A stretch of 64,000 bases of DNA from Siphonodentalium dalli (GCA_032622095.1 CP136065.1:56787949-56851948), one strand, 5' to 3'. Counted from the first letter of the stretch, positions 1 to 13,767 are shown. The notes: generated by a model from the letters alone, not told the origin. Translations and numbers: made by a program.

Positions 1-479
1 ATTATTTTCATAAATGACATATATATACCTTCCAGAAAAAGTTGGTTCCAACTTGTTCCTGCGAGGGTAGGGGTATCCGACCACTTTTGGCCGCTCCTCT
101 ATACGTACTACGTGCATATTAGTGAATGAGGGATTGCCGCGATCAAACACAATTCTAAACTATCGTGAACCTATATATATCGTAGAGAATAAAATATAGC
201 TATACGCAATGAGTAGAGATCAACCCTGGTGAAACGCAATGGGTTAATTTGTCCAGTCGACCCATTGTGCGGAAACTCAGCGGGAAACATATCGAATAGT
301 AATTATGACGACCAATTGTGCAGCATTAAAGATCATATGCCTAGCATATGCAAAACGTTGAAAACAGAGGTAAAACTGCTGTGACCATGCCAAGTATTTT
401 TCAGAGAATATGAATCTGATATATAAACATTTCGTGTATTTGTCAACCTATTTTATACTCCTTCTTGTCAACAGTTAAT
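1..479. other. No gene recognised
   Basis: AT-rich. From about 360 it resembles the dispersed repeat that the first LINE interrupts (ATTTCGTGTATTTGTCAACC). Confidence 0.4.
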
Positions 480-1174
480 CACATCTCTGTCACCACATCA
501 CAACATCAACGACTTATTTGATAACTCAATAAAGACATAACTATTTAACGATAATACTCGCAGCAAACTCCCCAGAAATAGCAACAGACGTGATCCCCCA
601 CGCAACAAGCTTAGAACATACAGAACGTTCAAAACAATCACTTCTTTGGATCTTGACATCATTTCCACCCCCAAACAACGAGAATCCCTCACGAAATTCA
701 GAATTAGTTGTCACACACTGGGCATTGGGCGCGGACGCTATTTCGATTTCGATGAAGCAGACCGCAAATGTGAAACCTGCAACCAAATTGATAATGAGGA
801 GCACTTTCTCCTCCATTGTACCTCACTGTCCGACGAGCGCGCCATATTTCACGAGAAACTAATACCTGATCTCCTAACCACCCCTAACGAGACGTTACCC
901 ACAGACCCAACAACTCTACAGGCACTGGCATATTTCGTCCACTGTGGACTGAAAAAGAAAGATGTTTGGCGATCAAGTGACGAACTGGTTAATCGAGTAC
1001 AACAAAAAAGGAACACTGCCCTATCAGTAAAATGTACATTAACATAGAATAACATTATTATGTATTTGTTGCTACTTATTTTGTTCCATGCATATTCGAT
1101 GTTCTTGTCCTGTTATTCTATGTTAATGTAAATGTGACCATACATGGTGTAACGTACTAATAAACTTGATTGAT
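480..1174 (+). mobile_element. 3' fragment of a LINE (ORF2 C-terminus)
   Basis: An open frame from about 600 to 1047 encodes RNKLRTYRTFKT, LTKFRISCHTLGIGRGRYF and a zinc knuckle, KCETCNQIDNEEHFLLHC, typical of the end of CR1/RTE-type non-LTR ORF2. Nothing of the RT core remains. The fragment ends near AATAAACTTGATTGAT at 1174. Flanks (about 360-470 and 1180-1230) match a single repeat seen at 2808-2920 and 57500-57620, so this is an insertion into that repeat. Confidence 0.8.
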
Positions 1175-1460
1175 AGAGTGATCTAAATTGCGTAAACAAC
1201 ACTTGGAAGCTCGGGCGATCCATGTCCGTTTATACATGTATATATATTCACCAGCGAATATGGAACAATTAATATTGTATATCTTTGGAAGTGTTTTCGT
1301 CTCCCATTTGTATACAACGTCATATGGGCAAATCTTGTAATCTGATGGTATATCGGGTTTATAGCAGACAATTTCAATTGAATTTTAATGGTCAATGACT
1401 GAGCACTGGCACTAACGTGGTAAACGAGGCTTTGGTGCGTTGATCTATTCAAAGGCTCAA

Positions 1461-1840
1461 TTAAAGACATATTATGTACTTGTTCGGGTGTGTTAAATTG
1501 ATAAGTTAGTATGCAGGCGCTATGCCAACTAAAGGAATATTACATTCTACTAACATCGCTAAAAATTTGAACCAAATTGGCCGTAGCACTCCAAAGAAAA
1601 CATCGTCATAACTACGCTCAATTGTAAATATTTACTACTCGATTCGGGACGAATTTATAGGCGACAAACTAACGAAAACAATTTCGCCATCGAGAGTCAC
1701 TGCATTTAATTAATATATAAGAATGACGGTGTGTGCTGTGACGTTTGCTACACTATTTGTAAAAAAAAAATACTACATTGAACAGATTATTCTCCATTTC
1801 TATGTTATCACCATACCGGAGTGTTTTACATCACTTTAAT
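1461..1840 (+). repeat. Dispersed ~380 bp repeat, copy 1
   Basis: The segment from AAAGACATATTATGTACTTG through GGAGTGTTTTACATCACTTT matches 31196-31572 in the same orientation, with scattered substitutions. It contains CTACTCGATTCGGGACG and CATCGAGAGTCACTG. No coding frame or clear terminal repeats were found. Confidence 0.85.
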
Positions 1841-2579
1841 ACAAATAGTAAAATGTGTGCATATGACTTGCTTGAAACGATTAACATTTGGATGTTTTTT
1901 GTGTGTATTTCTTGACCACCATATGATGCATTCTTCCTAAATGTTATATGTACCAAAATGTTATATGTACCAAGCCTCTACCAATTACTGGTCAATTGTT
2001 TTGAACATTAGTACATATATTTACCACTATGGTAACTTATACACATGCAAATGCGAGCTTTGTTGGATTTTGTTCAGTAAAGCTATCCTCATTGTTCAAC
2101 TTAGATATAATGATCGGCAACATGCATGTACTGAATTGTGTCTAAGTTTGGACTTCTTCGTTTCCAATTGATCTTTAAAACTTGACACAATATGCTTGCT
2201 ATATGCAATTGACGGGAGCCTGTCCGCATATGAATATGAACTCGGTCTGCATGGTGTAATTTGTTTTCGTATAGTGTTATGGCTATCCTTAAATCCACAT
2301 ATCGATTTATATATATACGGTCCGCATTATGACACATGCGCTTGTACTCACGCTGGTATAGTGGTAAAGTTCTTGTTATTACATCAGACCAAATCCCCTA
2401 AATACAATTTTAATACATGTAGTCCACCTTTAAATTTGCATCGATGCGAGTACAGGGGGAATTTGTCATAAGATGGGTCGAGTCTGGCTGTGTTTGTGTT
2501 TGCATATTCAATGTTCCCATTGTGTGCGAGTCAAGAAGAGTAATGACTCTCGATGTACAGGTTTGGCAGAACTGGGTTT
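1841..2579. other. No gene recognised
   Basis: AT-rich sequence with only short open frames. A tRNA A-box-like word occurs at 2354 but has no partner (see rejected list). Confidence 0.4.
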
Positions 2580-3500
2580 CGAGTTAAAGTCACATGGCCA
2601 ATTGTCCCGCACATTAACCTCATGATGTTTGCATTTTAATTTTTCTCGGTATCGAAATAGGTCAATAAACTACTCGAAATATTATTCCGCGGGCTGTTCC
2701 TGATGCCGTGAACATAAAGAGTGTCTGTTTAACCTATATATGTGGAAACACTTGAACCAGCTCGAGGTATATATAGCTGTAGCCATGGAAATTATTTTCA
2801 ATAAAAATATGAAGCCGGGATATCAGTATTTTGTGTATTTGTCAACCTGTCTTATATATACATACTTCCAAATTATGTAGACAAAAGTTGGAAGCTGGAA
2901 TGATCCATGTCCATTTAAGGCATGGCATCTACGAGTGTGCAAATTGTGAAACAACGCCCAAACAGACTCTAGAAGTCATAACTCCTGAAATAAAATTTGG
3001 ACCGGACTGATTTCCGATATCATATGCAATATAGACATATAGTCATAAGTAGAAGCCACACATGGCCACAATTGGTTAACATCGAAGTTATGAACTGTTG
3101 TGCCTATATGTCGCGAAATAGACATGCGGGAAATAATTAAGGAGGTATACATCCAAATACAATTAGGATAAAATTGGTGTTCGACACATTCAAGATATTC
3201 GTGAGTATAATACATGAATATATTATATACCAATACTTTCGAATTTTTCCCAGTATCGCAATATGTCGATAAATACTTGCACCATACATTTATATATACG
3301 GGGAATATGAAGTCACAAAAATACAACTACATGTCAACACGGTCTTTGGGTCCCAAATAGACAACATAAATGACAGTGAACGACACGGAACATAAAATAA
3401 CGTTCTGTGTTAGCCTATGCCATGCAGATATGCATGGTATAAATAAAGAGTGTTTGTTTTCACTTCTGGGCGAAAAAAATGAAAAATGGGTGTCACATTG
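2580..3500 (+). repeat. Old copy of the same dispersed repeat, interrupted by a LINE
   Basis: Pieces such as TATCGAAATAGGTCAATAAA, GAAGCCGGGATATCAG and GGTCTTTGGGTCCCAAATAG recur at 57080-57610 and in the tandem array. Its right part ends at the LINE insertion near 3505. No gene was seen. Confidence 0.55.
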
Positions 3501-3504
3501 GCGG

Positions 3505-4710
3505 ACTATGTACGGACTCCTGTCCAAGGTGAGAAATCTTCACCTATCTGCAGACTTAGCATTAAAACTTTTTGATTACCTCATACAACCCATTCTGTTA
3601 TATGGATGTGAATTATGGGGCTTTGAGAATACTCGCGACATCGAGGCTGTCCATCTCAAATTCTGTAAGCTCCTAACGAACATGAAAATGAGTACTCCAA
3701 ATTATATGGTTTATGGTGAGCTTGGAAGATGGCCATTGCGTGTTGAAATTGACAAAAGAATGACCTCATTTTGGAGCCGCCTAATGACGAAAAAAAAAAG
3801 TAATCACCCCTTCATATTGTACAAGTTAATTTTAGCTATGAAAGGCGGTGGCAAAAGAATACGATACCTTGATCACATTGAAGACATTTTTGTGCGTGCG
3901 GATTGCGAAGACAACTGGAAAACACAGTTACCCGTTTCGAATTCTAAACTTCAATATATGCACAAAAAACTACTTGGCAATTTTTTTCTCCAGTGGAATA
4001 ATGAAGTTTCTCAATCGTCACGAGGAGAATTTTATCGTAACCTGAAAAAATGTCCTTCGCTTAGTCGTTTTTATGTTGAATGTCCCTTTAATTCAATTAT
4101 CTCGCTACAGAGAATTCGTACATCAAATCATAGATTAGGCGTTGAAACTATGAAGTGGGCAAAATCTAAGAACCAAAAGAAAGGGATATCTGGAATTGGC
4201 TCATGTCAGTTATGTGGCGCCATCATGTGCGATGAATATCATTTTGTAATAGTTTGTCCAAATTTACGTGAATACCGCATGAAATATATTGACGAATCGA
4301 TCTGGAAAAATCCATCGCGAGAGTCTTTTTATGGCTTATTAAATTCTTCTGACACAATGAAGCTAAACAAACTTTCAAACTTTATAAAAATCGGATTGAA
4401 ACAATTTAAATAACTATTCAAATATTTGGCGATCGTGGTGCTTATATGTGTGTGCGTCTGCATGTGTGAACATGCAGACATACATATATGTGAAGATCAC
4501 GTCGTAGATTCCTTATTCATAGTACAACTATGCATATTATGTTACTATTTGTATGGTTTCCACGTGTTTTAGATATGCAAAATTCCATAACGAATATCGA
4601 GTGTGCCATAATACAATGTCTATGTGTATGTGTTTATATGTGTATATATATATATGTATATATATGTATGTGTGTGTATGTATGTGTATATATGTATGTG
4701 TGTGTATGTA

Positions 4711-4751
<41 letters not shown>

Positions 4752-5254
4752 ATATGTATATATATGTATATGTGTGTATGTGTATGTATGTGTTTGTATG
4801 CATGTATACTTATACATATGTATGTATGTTTGTGTGTGTAGGTATATGCATGAGTATGTATACGTATATAATATGTGCGTATTTATAAGTGTGTGTAAAC
4901 ATTATATGAGTCAATTTAATTACAGATAATAATCATGTACGTAATATTGGTACATCATTATTTACAACAACTTGGTTTCCAAAAAGAAAATGAGAAAACA
5001 GTACTATATATACTAACCATGATGTATAATTAAGTAATTTCTTCTTCTTTTTTCCCCGGAATCTTTAAATAAGTCTATCGAGATCTGTATTGTTCTATTC
5101 CGGACATGTTAATTCAATATTGGACCGTAACTGATTATTATCTGCATTGTATTCTGTCTATGTATACCCCGGAAAGTTCTAATTTGTATATAGTGTATAT
5201 ATGTTTTCTCATGTACCATGTATTATAATGGCTGAGAATAAAGCATTACTTACT
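3505..5254 (+). mobile_element. 5'-truncated LINE with ORF2 C-terminus and 3' UTR
   Basis: The coding part, about 3505-4413, is open and encodes the region after the RT core: YLIQPILLYGCELWGFEN, PNYMVYGELGRWPL and a zinc knuckle (CQLCG, then EYHFVIVCPN). The 3' UTR contains a TG/TA microsatellite (4610-4900) and ends near AATAAAGCATTACTTACTT. The frame before about 3500 is not LINE but older repeat sequence: the flanks 3330-3500 and 5257-5400 match one continuous repeat at 57080-57610 (opposite strand), which shows where the LINE was inserted. Confidence 0.85.
4610..4900. repeat. TG/TA microsatellite
   Basis: Alternating TGTGTATGTATG and TATATATA blocks. It lies in the 3' UTR of the LINE. 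Open frames across it are low-complexity artefacts. Confidence 0.95.
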
Positions 5255-8200
5255 TGCAAGTATTTTGTTTCAGAGCGTATGAAGCCGGTATATCAACATT
5301 TCGTGTTTTATCAATTTATCATATATATATATATATACCTCATTTCAAACTGTGTGGGCAATATTTGGAAGCTTGGATGAGCTATGTCCGTTTGAGGTAA
5401 CTCCGTCACACCAAGTGTTATCAATGCATTTGGGACAGTAATGTTGGCTGAAATATGTCAAACTGTGCAGCTTGGCAATCCACATTACATAATTATATAG
5501 TTAATTTGGGATATGAGAAAGACACTCTCTACACATATATTAGCTGCATGCACGATAACACTTATTGTTTTCTAACCAAAAATAACACAGATTATAACAT
5601 ACCGTTATATATTCTAGGCTGAATAAAATCAAAGCGTGTTAAACTTCTTTCAAAAGTTTACATCTGGCCATGCACGACAACCTCTCACTAATGAGTCCAT
5701 ATGCCCAATCTAATTATTTTCTGGTCAATGTAGGACATACCCATGACGGTTGTAGTGTCAAATCGGACAAGGCAACTTTATTGTAATTAGAACTCGGAAA
5801 TGTAACATGGGACCAATACTTTAACGCATAATACTGCCTTTTTTGTGAAATTTCACCAGCGCCTGTGTACCCGAGTATTATGAAACCCACTTATTAGTAA
5901 GAATGTCCGGAATCGGGCGATTAGTTGTAACTATACATACTTTATTAAATCGTCAAAAGGGTAAATTGGCGAGCATGAATTAATGTTATGCTGGCTTCAT
6001 ATGCTCAGAAAAAATCATGTTCATTATCACCGTCATTTCGCAGTCGTTTTCAAGTTATCGCACAAAAGTGAAACAAAACGCTCTTTATTATTACCAATCA
6101 GGAATAGACTAACACGGAACGCTCTTTTCTGTTCCATGCCGTGCATATGGCTGTTGTTTGGGAACCAAATGCCGGGTTAAAAGTGTGTTTTGTTTACTTC
6201 AATGCGACATGCAGGCACAGGCAATGCCTACAGAAATGTAGTTCAAGCATTTATAGACCTATTTCGATACCGGGAAAACTTAAAAAGGGAAACATGTATT
6301 TTGAGGTGCAAACCGCCATATGGCTTTAAATTAAAACAAAAATTGGAATTAATTTTTTTTTCAGGACTGAGCTATGCTCCAGATAACGTTTATTTTATTC
6401 TGGTAAATAACTATATTCCAATGCTCTGACCAACTTAGAGCACCACACCCAATGGGTTAACTGGAAAATCCAGTTGGGCGTGTGTTGACCAAGAAACACA
6501 ACCCGTGCGCTGTACGACATTGAACACTCTTGACAATGGATGTGCTTTACAAATAAAACGGGAAACTATTGTTACAAGAGATGGAGCTAGATCTCTCCAG
6601 ATCGAGAACAGAATCTAACTCTCCCAACAGATAGAGGCGCTGTCTTGCTAGATCGAGAAAAGAATCACAACTCTATCAACATATGTGGTAACGTGAGCCA
6701 ATATATAATCTCGTTGCTGATAAGATTGCATAATTCAACGATTCAACCATATGCTTAAGTGTGCCCCATCCGATATTGTAGACTGGCACTCCAATAAACA
6801 CTTATGGTATACAGTGTTTGTGGTTTAGTTGCACATTAATGAATATTTAATAGCATGATTAGTGAAAAATGTAATAAGTGACCCATTTGAGATACTCATG
6901 TTGGCTGAAATAAGTAAAAATGTGCAGCTTGGCAATCCACATTACATATTTATATAGTTCATTTGGGATATGAGAAAGACACTCTCTATACATAGATTAG
7001 CTGCATGCACGATAACACTTATTGTTTTTTAACCGAAAATAACACAGATTATAACATACCGTTATATATTCTAGGCTGAACAAAATCAAAGCGTGTTAAA
7101 CTTCTTTCGAAAGTCCACATCTGGCCATGCACGACAGCCTCTCACTAATGAGTCCATATGCCCAATCTAATTATTTTTTGGTCAATGTAGGACATACCCA
7201 TGACGGTTGTATAGTGTCAAATCGGACAAGGCAACTTTATTGTAATTATAACTCGGAAATGTAACATGGGACCAATACTTTAACACATAATACTGCCTTT
7301 TTGTGAAATTTCACCAGCGCCTGTGTACCCGAGTATTATGAAACCCACTTATTAGTAAGAATGTCCGGAATCGGGCGATTAGTTGTAACTATACATACTT
7401 TATTAAATCGTCAAAAGGGTAAATTGGCGAGCACGAATTAATATTATGCTGGCTTTATATGCTCAGAAAAAAATCATGTTCATTATCACCGCCATTTCGC
7501 AGTCGTTTTCAACTTATCGCACAAAAGTGAAACAAAACGCTCTTTATTATTACCAATCAGGAATAGACTAACACGGAACGCTCTTTTCTGTTCCATGCCG
7601 TGCATATGGCTGTTGTTTGGGAACCAAATGCCGTGTTAAAATTGTGTTTTGTTTACTTCAATGCGACATGCAGGCACAGAAATGTAGTTCAAGCATGTAA
7701 AGACCTATTTCGATACCGGGAAAACTTAAAAAGGGAAACATGTATTTTGAGGTGCAAACCGCCATATGGCTTTAGATTAAAACAAAAATTGGAATTAATT
7801 TTTTTTCTGGATTGAGCTATGCTCCAGATAACGTTTTTTTATTCTGGTAAATAACTATATTCCAATGCCATGACCAACTTAGAGCACCACATCCAATGGG
7901 TTAACTGGAAAATCCAGTTGGGCGTGTGTTGACCAAGAAACACAACCCGTGCGCTGTACGACATTGAACACTCTTGGCAATGGGTGTGCTTTACAAATAA
8001 AACGGGAAACTATTGTTACAATAGATGGAGCTAGATCTCTCCAGATCGAGAAAAGAATCTAACTCTCCAACAGATATAGGCGCTGTCTTGCTAGATCGAG
8101 AAAAGAATCCCAACTCTATCAACAGATGTGGTAACGTGAGCCAATATATAATCTCGTTGCTGATAAGATTGCATAATTCAACGATTCGACCACATGCTTA

Positions 8201-10139
8201 AGTGTGCCCCATCCGACATTGTTGACTGGCACTCCAATAAACACTTATGGTATACAGTGTCTGTGGTTTAGTTGCACATTAATGAATATTTAAGAGCATG
8301 ATTAGTGAAAATGTAATTAGTGACCCATTTGAGATAGTCATGTTGGCTGAAATAAGTAAAAATGTGCAGCTTGGCAATCCACATTACATATTTATATAGT
8401 TCATTTTGGGATATGAGAAAGACACTCTCTACACATAGATTAGCTGCATGCACGATAACACTTATTGTTTTCTAACCGAAAATAACACAGATTATAACAT
8501 ACCGTTATATATTCTAGGCTGAACAAAATCAAAGCGTGTTAAACCTCTTTCGAAAGTCCACATCTGGCCATGCACGACAACCTCTCACCAATGAGTCCAT
8601 ATGCCCAATCTAATTATTTTCTGGTCAATGTAGGATATACCCATGACGGTTGTATAGTGTCAAATCGGACAAGGCAACTTTATTGTAATTAGAACTCGGA
8701 AATGTAACATGGAACCAATACTTTAACACATAATACTGCCTTTTTGTGAAATTTCACCAGCGCCTGTGTACCCGAGTATTATGAAACCCACTTATTAGTA
8801 AGAATGTCCGGAATCGGGCGATTAGTTGTAACTATACATACTTTATTAAATCGTCAAAAGGGTAAATTGCCGAGCACGAATTAATATTATGCTGGCTTTA
8901 TATGCTCAGAAAAAAATCATGTTCATTATCACCGCCATTTCGCAGTCGTTTTCAACTTATCGCACAAAAGTGAAACAAAACGCTCTTTATTATTACCAAT
9001 CAGGAATAGACTAACACGGAACGCTCTTTTCTGTTCCATGCCGTGCATATGGCTGTTGTTTGGGAACCAAATGCCGTGTTAAAATTGTGTTTTGTTTACT
9101 CCAATGCGACATGCAGGCACAGGCAATGTCTACAGAAATGTAGTTCAAGCATGTAAAGACCTATTTCGATACCGGGAAAACTTAAAAAGGGAAACATGTA
9201 TTTTGAGGTGCAAACCGCCATATGGCTTTAGATTAAAACAAAAATTGGAATTAATTTTTTTCTGGATTGAGCTATGCTCCAGATAACGTTTTTTTTATTC
9301 TGGTAAATAACTATATTCCAATGCTCTGACCAACTTAGAGCACCACATCCAACGGGTTAACTGGAAAATCCAGTTGGGCGTGTGTTGACCAAGAAACACA
9401 ACCCGTGCGCTGTACGACATTGAACACTCTTGACAATGGATGTGCTTTACAAATAAAACGGGAAACTATTGTTACAAGAGATGGAGCTAGATCTCTCCAG
9501 ATCGAGAAAAGAATCTAACTCTCCAACAGATATAGGCGCTGTCTTGCTAGATCGAGAAAAGAATCACAACTCTATCAACAGATGTGGTAACGTGAGCCAA
9601 TATATAATCTCGTTGCTGATAAGATTGCATAATTCAACGATTCGACCACATGCTTAAGTGTGCCCCATCCGACATTGTTGACTGGCACTCCAATAAACAC
9701 TTATGGTATACAGTGTTTGTGGTTTAGTTGCACATTAATGAATATTTAAGAGCATGATTCGTGAAAATTTAATTTGTGACCCATTTGAGATAGTCATGTT
9801 GGCTGAAATAAGTCAAAATGTGCAGCTTGGCAATCCACATTACATATTTATATAGTTCATTTGGGATATGAGAAAGACACTCTCTACACATAGATTAGCT
9901 GCATGCATGATAACACTTACTGTTTGGTAACCGAAAGTAACACAGATTATAACATACTGCTATATGTTCTAGGCTGGAAACAAATCAAAGCGTATTAAAC
10001 TTATTTCGAAAGTCGACATCTGGCCATGCACGACAACCTCTCACCAATGAGCCCATGGACCAATCTAATTATTTTCTGGTCAATGTAGGACATACCCATT
10101 ACGGTTGTATAGTGTCAAATCGGACAAGGCAACTTTATT

Positions 10140-10709
10140 ATACCCCCCCCCCCCGCAACGAAGTTATGGGGGTATACTGGAGTCAGCTCGTCCGTCCGCC
10201 CGTCCGTCCGTCGTCCGTCCGTCGTCCGTCCGTCCGTGGACACAAATTTGTCCGGTGTTTTTCTCAGTCGTTTTTTGATCAATTTCCGTGAAACTTGGCA
10301 CAGACTTGTCGGACTTTTTTTGATGGAGTTATCCCCCCTTTTTCGCAACATATATACTTTTGTCCGAGCTTTTATTCCTACATTTTTAGGTCAATGTTTT
10401 TTAATCTTGGTGCTGATATTTAGTACCATGGGAACCTGTGCACCTGCGATTATGACGTCTGTCCGACATTTTTTGTATGGAGTTATTCCCCTTTTTCGAC
10501 TTAGAATTTTTTTCGCAACATGCATAATTTTGTCCAAGCTTTTATTCCTACATTTTTCGGTCAATATGTTTAAGATTAGGGTTATGGTTGTACACCTGCA
10601 ATGGGAACTGTTATTTTATTATTTTAACTAAATGTTTACTGACATGTGAAACATCTTAGTATTTTAAAAACAGGTATCCGTAGTCCCATTGGGACAGTCA
10701 CACCTCTAG
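10140..10709 (+). mobile_element. C-rich dispersed repeat insertion with CCGTCCGT run
   Basis: The insertion interrupts the unit sequence AACTTTATTGTAATTA, which is intact in the other units. It begins ATACCCCC and ends GACAGTCACACCTCTAG. A poly-C tract and a CCGTCCGTCCGTC stretch follow the start. Elements of this look are common in mollusc genomes. At most 2 bp (TT) appear duplicated. No coding potential was recognised. Confidence 0.75.
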
Positions 10710-11128
10710 TTGTAATTAGAACTCGGAAATGTAACATGGGGTCAATACCTTAACACATATTGAAAATAATATTGTAATACTGCCTTTTTGGGAAATTTGA
10801 CCAGCGCCTGTGTACCCGAGTATTATGAAACCCACTTATTACGAAGAATGTCCAGAATCGGGCGATTAGTTGTAACTATACATACTTTATTAAATCTTCA
10901 AAATGGTAAATTGGCTAGCACGAATTAATGTTATGCTGGCTTCATATGCTCTTTAAAATATAATGTTCATTATCACCGCCATTTCGCAGCCGTTTTCAAC
11001 TTAGCGCACAAAAGTGAAAAAAACGCGCTTTTTTATTACCAATCAGGAATAGACTAGCACGGAACGCTCTTTTCGTTTCCATGCCGTGCATATGGCTATT
11101 GTTTTGGTAAACAAATACCGTGTTAAAA

Positions 11129-12545
11129 CAGGGGGATGGGTCAAAGAAAAAAAATAACGGATACAAGGTGGAAATATTGTGTTTTTCAGTTTTGGGGACC
11201 CACTACACCTGGAGCGTAAGTTTTTTCCACCCAGGTCTGGGACACCCACCCCCACTATTGATGAAAACCTTGTAAATTCTACTAAATAATGTGTTTTTGG
11301 CAGGGTAAGGGTATCTCATTGTGTCTGCACCGGAACTGAGAGAACGCTGATCAAGTACACCCACAACAAATAAACAAACAAAGCACATGCCTGAAAAATA
11401 TGCCAACAAAACCTTTAAAAACTCAAATATTTATGGTTATAAATGTCAAATTACACACTTTAACAGGATAGATGTGTCCCTTATTAGCAATAGGTTAAAA
11501 TATGTGCATGTGTAAAGTATAAACACCATCAATTTGATTAAATAAACACAGTTCCAGTCCTCTCCATGTGGGAAATCACTGGTGAGCAATGATGAGCTCC
11601 CCTTAAAACCATTCTATAGGCGAGTGGCGAGTAGCTCTCATACAAAATGTCAAGGCGAGTAGTATCTCACGAAGGCCTGAGGGGGAGTACGGGAGGTGGT
11701 CAGGGGGCCTCCCCGGAACATTTTGAAAATTAGATGCTCTGAGATTGGATCTGGAGCCTTTTAATGCTCCAATCACTGTTCAAATAACGATTTTGTGTCA
11801 ATAAGAGACAAAAATGCAATGCCACATTGCTAATAGTACACAAGCAAGTAAGTTGGTATATTTGAAATAAAGGTATCTGATATATTACGCACATTTGAAG
11901 CATGTGTATTCTGAGTTATCTGTTGTGCAGAAATTGTATTGCCGATGTGATCGGAATCGGTTCGATTTTGAATTGATTCCTCAATCTATTTTAGTAAATA
12001 GCGCATATAATAAAAAAAAAACCTTCGTGTTTTGAGTGAATACCAGAATTACCCCATTCGTGGTCACAGTGAGATACTGGAATCATCACTGGTGGCCTTT
12101 AGCCACTCGTGATGATTCCAGTATATCACTGTGACCACTCATGAGATACTTCCAATATTCACTCAAAACACGCAGGTATCCTCCATTTATAATACTTTAA
12201 AAAAAAAACCATGATAAACTATGAGAAAAGATGAGAATGGATTTTTTTCATTGCAATTGTTTTCCTCGACCAAAACCGGACCCACCCCATGATTTCAACT
12301 GTTAAAGGGAGAAATTGTGGACAAATAAATAAATATAGAGCCCCCTCACTTGTATAAGGCTATAGCATGCACTACTACATGAATCTGATTGTTTCAATGA
12401 TTCAATTCATTTTGAAGCTGTAATTTGTCTTAGAAATGATTTTGGAAAAAAATTGCATGACATCAGAAAAAATCTGCATTCCGGACTCTGGGATACCCAC
12501 CCACCCGGTCCTTGTATCCTGTAATTTTTTCCGACCCCCCCCCCG
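11129..12545. mobile_element. hAT-like non-autonomous DNA transposon, copy 1
   Basis: The element starts CAGGGGGATGGGTC and ends CCGACCCCCCCCCCG. Inside both ends lies an inverted match (GGATACAAGG / CCTTGTATCC). It is flanked by GTTAAAA at 11122-11128 and 12546-12552. The empty site GTTAAAATTG is present in the sister tandem units, so the boundaries are firm. The same element occurs at 60813-62207. It contains a ~140 bp hairpin (about 12030-12172) and no transposase gene. The CAGGG termini point to hAT, though the duplication reads as 7 bp rather than 8. Confidence 0.85.
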
Positions 12546-12706
12546 GTTAAAATTGTATATTTTGTTTACTTCAATGCGGCATGCAGGCACAGGCAATGCC
12601 TACAGAAATGTAGTTCAAGCATGTATAGACCTATTTCGATACCGGGAAAACTTAAAAGGGGAAGCATGTATTTTGAGATGCAAACCGCCATATGGCTTTA
12701 GATTAA

Positions 12707-13197
12707 TAGCATGGGAGGCCTTCGTTGTCGAAATATTCATATTTGTTCCAACCACACAAACAGAGAGACTATTACAATGTACATAGTTTTGTATATACCA
12801 CAATCATCGCGTAAATAGCATGCTACCATCAAGATCTACTATGTATTATCTAAACAAGAACCTGACTGCGTTACAGAGGACAGCGCAATTCTATCGGATA
12901 ATCACACAAAAAGTATATAAACGCTCTTTATTATTTCCATATCAGGAATACACTAACGAAGAACGCTCTTTATGTGTATCATCATAATATAAACAAACGC
13001 CAGAAAAGGTAACTTTTTTGTACACTTGTTTACATAACAATGGGTAAACATCTGACAATAACATAATGTTTATGCGATATGTCTAATTGCTATACGAACA
13101 AAGTCTGTCTATATTTGAATATTCTTTCTGTTTATGGCGGTTTTCAACGGAGGTGAGTATTTTACCAGCATACCCACCACCAAGGCCTCCCGTGCCT
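12707..13197. mobile_element. ~490 bp insertion with short TIRs in the fourth tandem unit
   Basis: Unit sequence is interrupted after TTTAGATTAA and resumes near TTAAATTTTTTTTTG. The ends carry GCATGGGAGGCCTT and the inverse AAGGCCTCCCGTGC. TTAA or a similar sequence occurs at both junctions, but exact ends are not certain. No gene was seen. Confidence 0.65.
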
Positions 13198-13767
13198 TTA
13201 AATTTTTTTTTGTTTTGATTGAGCTGTTTTTTTTTATTCTGGTAAATAACTATATTCCAATGCCATGACCAACTTAGAGCACCACATCCAATGGGTTAAC
13301 TGGAAAATCCAATTGGGCGTGTGTTGACCCAGAAACACAACCCGTGCGCTGTACGACATTGAACAATCTTGATAATGGATGTGCTTTACAAATAAATCGG
13401 GAAACGATTGTTACAAAAGGTGGAGCTAGATCCTTCCAGATCGAGAAAAGAATCATAACTATCCCAACATATAGGCGCTGTCGTGTTAGATCAAGAACAG
13501 AATCCCAACTCTATCAACAGATGTGGTAAGGAGAGTCAGTATATAATCTCGTTGCTGATAAGATTGCATAATTCAACGATTCGACCACATGCTTAAGTGT
13601 GCCCCATCCGACATTGTTGACTGGCACTCCAATAAACACTTATGGTATACAGTGTTTGTGGTTTAGTTGCCCATTAACGAATATTTAAGAGCATGGTTAG
13701 TGAAAATTTGTGTGAAATCGGACATAAGCGAGCGATAATTTTAAACGCGCCAAAATCGTGACAGATA

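Larger units (their letters stand above)
5441..13705. repeat. Tandem array of four ~1.45 kb units
   Basis: Units start with ATGTTGGCTGAAATA at 5441, 6898, 8340 and 9796 (spacing 1457, 1442, 1456 bp). The three complete units are nearly identical apart from small indels. The fourth runs to about 13705 and is interrupted by three insertions (10140-10709, 11129-12545, 12707-13197); without them it is about 1.43 kb. Short frames inside the unit are not convincing genes. The unit is related to the dispersed repeat at 57080-57610. Confidence 0.9.

Noticed and set aside
2350-2380. tRNA A-box-like word GCTGGTATAGTGGTAAAG
   Set aside because: No B box or acceptor stem at the proper distance; at best a decayed tRNA-derived SINE head.
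4530-4929. Cys/Tyr/Ile-rich small proteins
   Set aside because: Translation of a TG/TA microsatellite in a LINE 3' UTR.
5983-9286. Repeated 60-80 codon frames in the 1.45 kb tandem units
   Set aside because: Frames differ in length between nearly identical units because of small indels, so they are not under selection.
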